DNA of 64,000 bases. It comes from Macrolepiota albuminosa. Its lineage: Eukaryota > Basidiomycota > Agaricomycetes > Agaricales > Agaricaceae. The number at the start of each line of letters is the position of its first letter. The stretch's first letter is position 1. The notes beneath the pieces were generated by a model. The model saw only the letters and a list, made by a program, of their open reading frames with translations. It ran no database searches and was not told where the DNA came from. Below, one piece after another: positions 58,306-64,000 of the stretch. The DNA is taken from contig JAMWFC010000082.1 in the NCBI GenBank assembly GCA_027475525.1, positions 1,240,001-1,304,000 of the forward strand. The letters are read 5' to 3'. The translations under genes were made by a program, and so were the position numbers.

Positions 58306-59288
58306 ATGGCCAAAAAGGAATCCCTAGAGCACCGGGCACCGTCGAAAAAAGATGATCCTCCACGTGAGGACCACCTCGTTTTGTGGCGCTCGGACGCTAA
58401 AGAAGACAACACACATGTGAAGGCCGAAGTTCATGCTCCGAAAACCATTGCGATCTGGAAGTTCTTGGTGGCCGCATTACTGGATCCAAGGCAGATTCAT
58501 CTTCATGCAGCTCTTGGAAAGATGGTGGTTACTGCAGAGAGGACTGAAGAAGAGAAAGGAACTGCAGTGCAAAAGATGATTGAGTCTTTGAAGGCCGACA
58601 CTCCATGTCTGACGCTTCGTGAATTCCGCCCCCCCTTCAATGGTATTGCACTAGTTGATATGTCCTTAAAGAGCCGAATTTTCTTGTGCCACAGGTTGTC
58701 ATCTGCGATTGAGGAGACAGGTAAGTTTTCGTCTAGTCCAAAATTTGACTGGAGACTCATCTCTAGTTCTCAGAGGATAACACTACACTTGATGTACACC
58801 TCAGATTCCTGGCATTCGCAGTTCTACTTCACGAAATGGGTCATTGGTTAAATCATGATCCCGATAGCAGGGATGTGTCTGGACCTCATCTGAGAAACAA
58901 AAATTGGTTTGGTATTAATGTTGGTGATGACCCTGATTCAGGTCGGGCGGGTGAGGCAGGCTACTTCATCGAAGGTGAGATGTGGGGTGGGGTAATTGAA
59001 TATATGTTCCCCCATGTAAGTATGAAAGGTGTGGTGGAAGGGCTTTATCAGATGCCGGATAACAACACCTTGCGTCGTTTCAAAGACATTGGAATCATCG
59101 TCAGGCATCCTGGAGACACAACAGACACGACGAGAGAACGAATAAGTGAGTTATCATTTATTTGTTTACAGTCAACGTCAGGCATCCTGGAGACACAACA
59201 GACACGACGAGAGAACGAATAAGTGAGTTATCATTTATTTGTTTACAGTCAAGTTTGCTCATGTAGTCACGTTACACACAAGCTCTTG
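58306..59288 (+). CDS. Putative HEXXH metallopeptidase-like protein
   Basis: Exon 1 is 58,306-58,720, intron 58,721-58,773 (GTAAGT...CTCAG), exon 2 from 58,774. Exon 2 reads DVHLRFLAFAVLLHEMGHWL, a zincin HEXXH motif in a hydrophobic helix, followed 35-40 residues later by GRAGEAGYFIEGEMWGG, whose GEAG could supply the third zinc ligand. Exon 1 is charged at its start, then helical (TIAIWKFLVAALLDPRQIHL). The 3' end is uncertain: a 77-bp duplication covers it, and an intron GTGAGT...TGTAG would end the protein at about 59,288 (roughly 265 aa). No signal peptide or membrane segment is obvious. I recall similar uncharacterised basidiomycete proteins; substrate unknown. Confidence 0.6.
59099..59252. 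repeat. 77-bp tandem duplication at the metallopeptidase 3' end
   Basis: Identical copies at 59,099-59,175 and 59,176-59,252. Confidence 0.95.
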
Positions 59289-59553
59289 ATGCCATGACTC
59301 ATCGTCTGACTCCGGGAACAATAATCAAAGGATTTACGATGATGAACTCGATCGCTTTATGTCTTCAGAAAGGATGCTAAAAACGTCTGGATGTTCATGA
59401 TCCTACACCCAAGGACAATGTAGACGATGAAGGAAAACGCCGAAGCAAGCGCCGAAAGATCTCTAATCAAGTCGTACGATCACGACTTACCATGTTTGAC
59501 TTGAATCATGTTGACACGGTGTTTGCTACTTCCGAATTTGTGAGCAATGTGTA
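59267..59553 (+). other. Open stretch, possibly a further exon or a broken gene
   Basis: One frame reads ALDAMTHRLTPGTIIKGFTM, a stop, then a basic segment (DEGKRRSKRRKIS) and MFDLNHVDTVFATSEFVSNV before TAA at about 59,551. It may be the 3' end of the metallopeptidase gene in an altered frame. I cannot join it by a legal splice. Confidence 0.3.
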
Positions 59554-59706
59554 ACGGTTTTTCACGGATGAAAGTTAGAGTTGAGTAGATAGTCTGTCTC
59601 ACTTGGTCAATTGAATCTATTATCATCATGATATTATTAATTGGATTGACGCTATGTCCAAAGAGGATTGATTACTCATATGACAAATTGATGGGCAATT
59701 AAACAA

Positions 59707-59803
59707 TCGGGTATGGTGTAACGGCTAACATTGCCGCCTTTCATGTTCTGCTTATGCTATCGTGGCAGCGCGGCAGCTCGGGGTTCGATTCCCCGTACCC
59801 GAA
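59707..59803 (+). tRNA. tRNA-Glu (UUC), 25-nt intron
   Basis: TCGGGTA/TACCCGA acceptor, D arm with TGGTGTAACGG, anticodon stem GCCGC/GCGGC, anticodon TTC, T arm CGGGG-TTCGATT-CCCCG. Intron at about 59,744-59,768 after position 37. A T-run (59,821 on) gives a pol III terminator. Confidence 0.9.
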
Positions 59804-59942
59804 GTTACGCCTAAATTCCTGCCATTTTTTTTTTCTTTTCTTTGCGCACGCTGGATGGCTTTTTGGTGCTTTTGTGGCCTATGTTGGGGAGGGTAGGTTG
59901 AGCAGAATTACACATACTCTGAATTGACGCAAGGCTAAATAA

Positions 59943-60039
59943 TCGGGTATGGTGTAACGGCTAACATTGCCGCCTTTCATATATAATAACACGTGCTGTA
60001 TTAGCGCGGCAGCTCGGGGTTCGATTCCCCGTACCCGAA
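59943..60039 (+). tRNA. tRNA-Glu (UUC), 25-nt intron
   Basis: The mature part is identical to the first copy; the intron (about 59,980-60,004) is unrelated in sequence. A T-run follows at about 60,080. Confidence 0.9.
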
Positions 60040-60199
60040 GTTCGTCATATTCCTGACACGTATTTTGGTGTATTTACTTGTTTTTTTCTTTGCGCGTGCA
60101 TGGCTTTTTTGTACTTTTGTGGCCTTTGGTTGAGGGATGGCGAGGGAGGGCAGGTTGAGCACGATCACTCATACTTAGAATATACGTCGAACTCTATAA

Positions 60200-60289
60200 T
60201 CGGGTATGGTGTAACGGCTAACATTGCCGCCTTTCATAAGTTGTGGAGTGGTTGCGCGGCAGCTCGGGGTTCGATTCCCCGTACCCGAA
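60200..60289 (+). tRNA. tRNA-Glu (UUC), 18-nt intron
   Basis: The mature part is the same as the other two copies; the intron is shorter (about 60,237-60,254). Flanks of the three genes are also similar (TTTTCTTTGCGC...GGCTTTTT...TTTTGTGGC), so the unit was duplicated in tandem at about 240-260 bp spacing. Confidence 0.9.
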
Positions 60290-60512
60290 TTTCGTCATAA
60301 TCAAGTAGTTTTTTTCTTTGCGCACGCTGGATGGCCTTTTTTTGTACTTTTGTGGCTTTGGTTGGTTGAGGATGGGGGACTGAGGCGGAGGTTCTATGGA
60401 GTATACCGTAGGCAAATCTATTTCTCCCTCGAACGCACAGAAATCTCTATATTGCAAATCACAAATACAAAAAAAAAAGAAAAAAGAAAACCATTCAGAA
60501 ATCATAACGGGG

Positions 60513-62068
60513 CTAAGAAGGCTTATAATAAATAGTCGTGAGATACTTCTTCCTGTACCTAGTGTAGTGCCGACGGCCAAGACGCCATTTCTAATAGCGC
60601 TGGTGGATAGTGGTGAAGGACGACGTGGGACGGGACGGGGAGGACGCTAGCGTCGTCTGTGAGGGGGACGGCGCTCTCGTCTGTGTCGAGGCTGATAGTG
60701 AGCGGGCGGGAAGTCGGTGCGGACGATGGGGATGCGGGGAGGGGGAGGGGATCGGCGTAGAAGCAATGTCGTGTGGCGGGGAACGGGGGACGAGGATTGG
60801 TTCAGGATCGACGTCTACTTCGCTTGGCGGGGGCGGGGGCGGGGGGTTCGCCTCTCGCGCCTGTCGCGATCACGATCACGATCACGGTCCCTCCATCCAT
60901 CGCGCCTGTCTCTGTCGCGGCCCTCTCTGTCACGGGTCTTGCGGGAAGCAGCGGGGGTGCCTTTTCGCGGGGGCACGGCGCCGCTGCCGACGACTGCGCC
61001 GCCTTGCACGACAGGACGGTTGTTGAGGATGAGTTTGTCGAGGTGCCGCGGGAGACCTGGGGCGGGGGGGATGTTTGGAGCGGGGACGAAGCCCGCGACG
61101 CGCTGTGTGCCGTAGGACGCGTGGCCTTCTGATGCGGCGAGGTAGGCTTCCTCCTCGCGGGCGGCCTCGATGAGCTCGAGAGGGAGGACGGAAGACCAGC
61201 GTGCGTGTGGGGAGAGGGCGGGAGCGGGCGCGGGGGCAGAGGAGTGGTCGTCGTCGTCTGGGGCGTTCCAGAAGCTGTGGCCTGGGCGGGGCTTTGATTG
61301 GGTTTGGGGCGGGGAAGAGTCGGGGAGGGGCACGGCGACGTAGTTTGCGAGAGAGCCTTGGTCGTCGACGGCGGTGGGGAGGTCGTCTGCGACGCGCCAG
61401 GAGTCGTCGATGAGGAAGCGGAAGTGGTGCGTGCCTGGGGGAAGACGGACGGTGGCGTGGTAGACGGCCGAGTTGGGCGATCTGTGGGCAAGTCAGCGAC
61501 AAACAGACAAAAAGAAAGACACGGACTCGGGGACCATGGGCAGCCGGCCCTTCCAGTCGTCGTCGGCGGCACGTGCAAGGTAGACGGACTTGCCGCCGCC
61601 GTGCCAGGTGATGGGCACCGGGACAAGGGCGGGATGCGGTGATTGGGGGACATGCGACAGTCCGATGGGCAGGACAGAGGTGACGGTCTCGGGGACAAAG
61701 GGTGGCGGGGGGACGGGTGCGGGGGACTGGTGGGATTGGTCGTAGAGGGCCTGGATGCGACGCTCTGCACGCGACGGCGGCGGGAACTGGCGCGGATCGA
61801 GCAGCGGCACATCGGTCGTGCTGGGGAGCGCGATCGGGGCCCGTGGAGCGCGGGGATCCGTCGCCGGGGGTCTCGGCGGCCCGGGGATGGGGATCGATGC
61901 AGACTTGGGCGGGGGTCGGGTGCGCGCAGACAACGCCAGGTCGGCCAGGTCCGGCAGTTCAAGCGACTTTTTCTTCGTGCGCAGCGACGGATGGGGGTTC
62001 CCCGGCGTCGGCGATGGCTGCGACGCCGGCGGACGCTGCCCAGACGCATTCGACGCTGCGTTCCCCAT
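60513..62068 (-). CDS. AMP-activated protein kinase beta subunit (SNF1 complex)
   Basis: Starts MGNAASNASG at 62,068 (Gly2 is a likely N-myristoylation site). Exon 1 runs 62,068-61,527, intron 61,526-61,482, exon 2 from 61,481. Across the junction lies the glycogen-binding CBM48 domain: VPITWHGGGKSVYLARAADD, then PPGTHHFRFLIDDSWRVADD and LANYV (about residues 150-230). The C-terminal interaction domain begins LPLELIEAAREEEAYLAA and continues FVPAPNIPPAPGLPRHLDKL. After an RD/RE-rich linker the frame hits TAG near 60,815. The rest of the domain (DDASVLPVPSHVVLHH, STSAIRNGVLAVGTT, YRKKYLTTIYYKPS) appears in shifted frames down to the TAG at 60,513-60,515. The beta subunit scaffolds the kinase and gamma subunits. 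The shifts may be base-calling errors in G-rich sequence or real decay. Confidence 0.85.
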
Positions 62069-62107
62069 GGCTGTTCGTCGTGGTCCTGTTTGTCCCTGTT
62101 GTCCTAT
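62069..62107. promoter_or_regulatory. 39-bp divergent interval between AMPK-beta and ATG12 start codons
   Basis: The two start codons face away from each other with only 39 bp between them, so leaders must overlap or transcription must start inside the partner's coding region. No TATA box is visible. Confidence 0.6.
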
Positions 62108-62595
62108 ATGGCCCTCTCAGCCCTCGACGCATACAAGCAGCGCGACTCGTCCAAAGGTCCGTCCCCGTCCCCACACCCGTTCCCTGCCAACCATCCCCGC
62201 AGTCATCGTCCGCTTCAAGGCCGTCGGCAATGCCCCCATCATGAAGCAGAACTTTTACAAGATCACCTCCAGCAACAGATTCCAGGCTGTCATCCAGTTC
62301 CTCCGCAAGGAACTCGCCTGGCAGCCCACAGAGCCCCTCGTGAGTCTGCTCGATCCCCCCACGCACCCGCTCATCCCGCAGTTTACCTATGTCAATCTCG
62401 CCTTTTCCCCCGCCCCAGACGACACCGTCTCCAATCTCTTCAAGGTCTGTCCCCGCTGCCTCTTACGTTTCCCCGCTCATCCCCCGTCAGTCCTTTGCCA
62501 CAGACGGCCATCTCATCGTCAACTATAGGTACGCGTCGCGCTCCCGTCTGTTCGTTTCTCACCTCTGCGATAGCACGACCGCCGCATGGGGTTAA
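62108..62595 (+). CDS. ATG12: Ubiquitin-like autophagy protein ATG12
   Basis: Five exons: 62,108-62,156, 62,203-62,339, 62,382-62,444, 62,491-62,528 and 62,574-62,595; introns of 42-46 nt, all GT-AG. The 102-aa product shows the ATG12 ubiquitin fold: VIVRFKAVGNAPIMKQNFYK, FQAVIQFLRKEL, FTYVNLAFSPAPDDTVSNLF and the ending FATDGHLIVNYSTTAAWG with the C-terminal Gly. That Gly is activated by ATG7 and ATG10 and joined to ATG5; the conjugate promotes ATG8 lipidation on phagophore membranes. Many homologues have a longer N-terminal tail; here the first ATG gives only about 16 residues before the fold, and the upstream DNA is the coding region of AMPK-beta. Confidence 0.93.
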
Positions 62596-62650
62596 CTTAT
62601 GTAATAGCCACGATCATTATCTAGTTATTAATACCTGTAACTACTTTACC

Positions 62651-64000
62651 ATGACTAGTGAAGACTCGTCCTTGTCCATTCCAAATGCAAGTGACGGTTT
62701 CTTTGGGTATTCAGAAGAGAAGAGTCTCCAACAAGTACGTCGCTCGACCACGTCTATTCAAATACAACATATCTCGTTACTTAGATAGAAGAAAAATACT
62801 GGGCCCAGCGCCGCACTTCTGACGCCCGCTCCGATGGTCCGTTTCCCGTGCTCTCACCTCTAGTCCAGCCCGGCTCTGCTCTCGAGGTCGAAGAAGAACC
62901 AGGTTTGTCCCCGATAGACGAACTCGCCACCCTGTACCAATCCTTCCAAACATGTCTCGAGCTGCGCGACAAGTACATGGCAAAGTCCCTCCAGAGGCTC
63001 GGCGACAACCCCAAGGACCACGACGGCCACATCGCCGACGACGACCATCATCTCCCCTCCCCGCGCCACTTTGCAAAGTGGGAAATCTACCCCCCTCCTC
63101 CACCTCCCCATTGGCGCTGGTCCGATTCAGCCAACGGCCCCAGGAGCGATGGCTCCACCTACCCCGAGTCTGCACAGTTCCGCTTCGAAGATTGTCATAT
63201 CCCCGGTCCCCATCCCTGGTCGTTTGATATCGACGAAAAGGGCGTATTTCAAGTTTATGATGATGACAACGACGACGACAAGAAACCGGTATTTGACATT
63301 CCCAATATCCGCGAGTACTTTGTAGATTTGGATTACGTCCTCGGCGTCATCGCCCACGGGCCGACGAAGAGTTTTGCTTTTAGGAGGCTCAAGTACCTCG
63401 CGAGCAAGTTTGAGATGTACGCCTTGCTGAATGAGTCGCAGGAGACTGCAGACATGAAGGTGAGCACTCTCCTGTGTCGGTCCTGCGCACTTTGATTGAA
63501 ATTCATTCCTCTCAGCGTGTTCCTCATAGGTCAGTGCGGCGGCGCCCTATTCACTCACAATATGACTTTACTTTGATTCATTCCCTCAGGGATTTTTACA
63601 ATGTCCGAAAAGTCGATACACACGTACACCACTCTAGCAGCATGAACCAAAAACATCTCCTGCGCTTCATCAAGTCCAAAATGAAACACAGCCCCAACGT
63701 CCGTCACTCCCTCCCCCACTTTCTCTTGTCTAATCCCAATCCTAATCCAACCTCCTTTCTCTTCTAGGACGTCGTAATATTCCGCGACGGCGCAAAGCTA
63801 ACACTCGCACAAGTCTTCCAATCGCTCAAACTAACCGCGTACGATCTATCCATCGACACTCTGGACATGCACGCACACACCGACGCGTTCCACCGTTTCG
63901 ATAAATTCAACCTCAAGTATAACCCCCTGGGCGAATCCCGCCTGCGTGAGATCTTTCTCAAGACTGATAACTTGATCGAGGGTCGGTACCTCGCTGAGCT
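62651..64000 (+). CDS. AMP deaminase, 3' end beyond the window
   Basis: Exons 62,651-62,734, 62,785-63,459, 63,516-63,529 (14 nt), 63,600-63,698 and 63,769 to the window end. Converts AMP to IMP in the cytosol, controlling adenylate balance. Visible features: [80 protein letters not shown] (the HVHH zinc-binding start of the deaminase barrel), [36 protein letters not shown] and [19 protein letters not shown]. The later catalytic histidines and aspartate lie outside the window. The N-terminal regulatory part is short and acidic, with a [10 protein letters not shown] insertion. It lies 55 bp downstream of ATG12 on the same strand. Confidence 0.92.

Noticed and set aside
60610..61642. Plus-strand frames opposite AMPK-beta
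   Set aside because: Shadows of a GC-rich coding exon; the minus strand carries the recognisable CBM48 and interaction domains.
1..64000. CRISPR array, operons or bacterial signals
   Set aside because: Intron-rich eukaryotic sequence. The regular repeats present are the 187-bp, 48-bp and 77-bp arrays, none with the alternating repeat-spacer pattern.

Overview
This window comes from a filamentous basidiomycete, most likely an agaricomycete. The evidence is spliceosomal introns of about 45-60 nt in every real gene, chromodomain-bearing Ty3/gypsy elements, a KDZ transposase with its CxC2 zinc cluster, intron-containing tRNA-Glu genes, and AMPK-beta, ATG12 and AMP deaminase genes of fungal type. 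I cannot name the genus. Roughly 1-57 kb is a transposon graveyard; about 58-64 kb is ordinary euchromatic gene space running off the right edge.

Layout. 1-21,028: a Ty3/gypsy chromovirus (gypsy-1, + strand; 5' end outside the window) split by a ~17 kb DNA transposon at 2,343-19,286. That transposon has ~1.36 kb terminal inverted repeats, tRNA-like sequences in and next to its ends, and four multi-exon genes: A, zinc-cluster/coiled-coil; B, an unknown protein on the opposite strand; C, a KDZ-type transposase; D, an unknown protein with an acidic LPPLF repeat. 21,029-25,780: a decayed second gypsy family (gypsy-4) holding a lone gypsy-1-family LTR. 26,040-27,500: a copia remnant. 28,131-33,357: a tyrosine-recombinase retroelement with the A1-ORFs-B1-A2-B2 repeat order typical of Ngaro elements. 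33,358-51,218: a Tc1/mariner transposase gene split by gypsy-2 (33,848-50,697), which is itself split inside its 5' LTR by gypsy-3 (39,452-50,248). 53,340-56,775: a decayed DDE transposase gene.

Gene space: a HEMGH metallopeptidase-like gene (58.3-59.3 kb), three tandem tRNA-Glu(UUC) genes (59.7-60.3 kb), then AMPK-beta (-), ATG12 (+) and AMP deaminase (+, cut by the window end). AMPK-beta and ATG12 are head to head with 39 bp between start codons, and all three proteins belong to AMP/energy sensing or autophagy.

Quality caveat that changes how everything reads: fifteen places carry a head-to-tail duplication with a period of exactly 77 bp in unrelated sequence. I interpret these as unmerged 77-mer overlaps from a de Bruijn assembly, not biology. 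Ignoring one copy of each restores reading frames in gene A, the KDZ transposase and gypsy-3 pol. True inactivating changes remain, mostly CGA-to-TGA or TGG-to-TGA/TAG stops and substitutions at catalytic residues.
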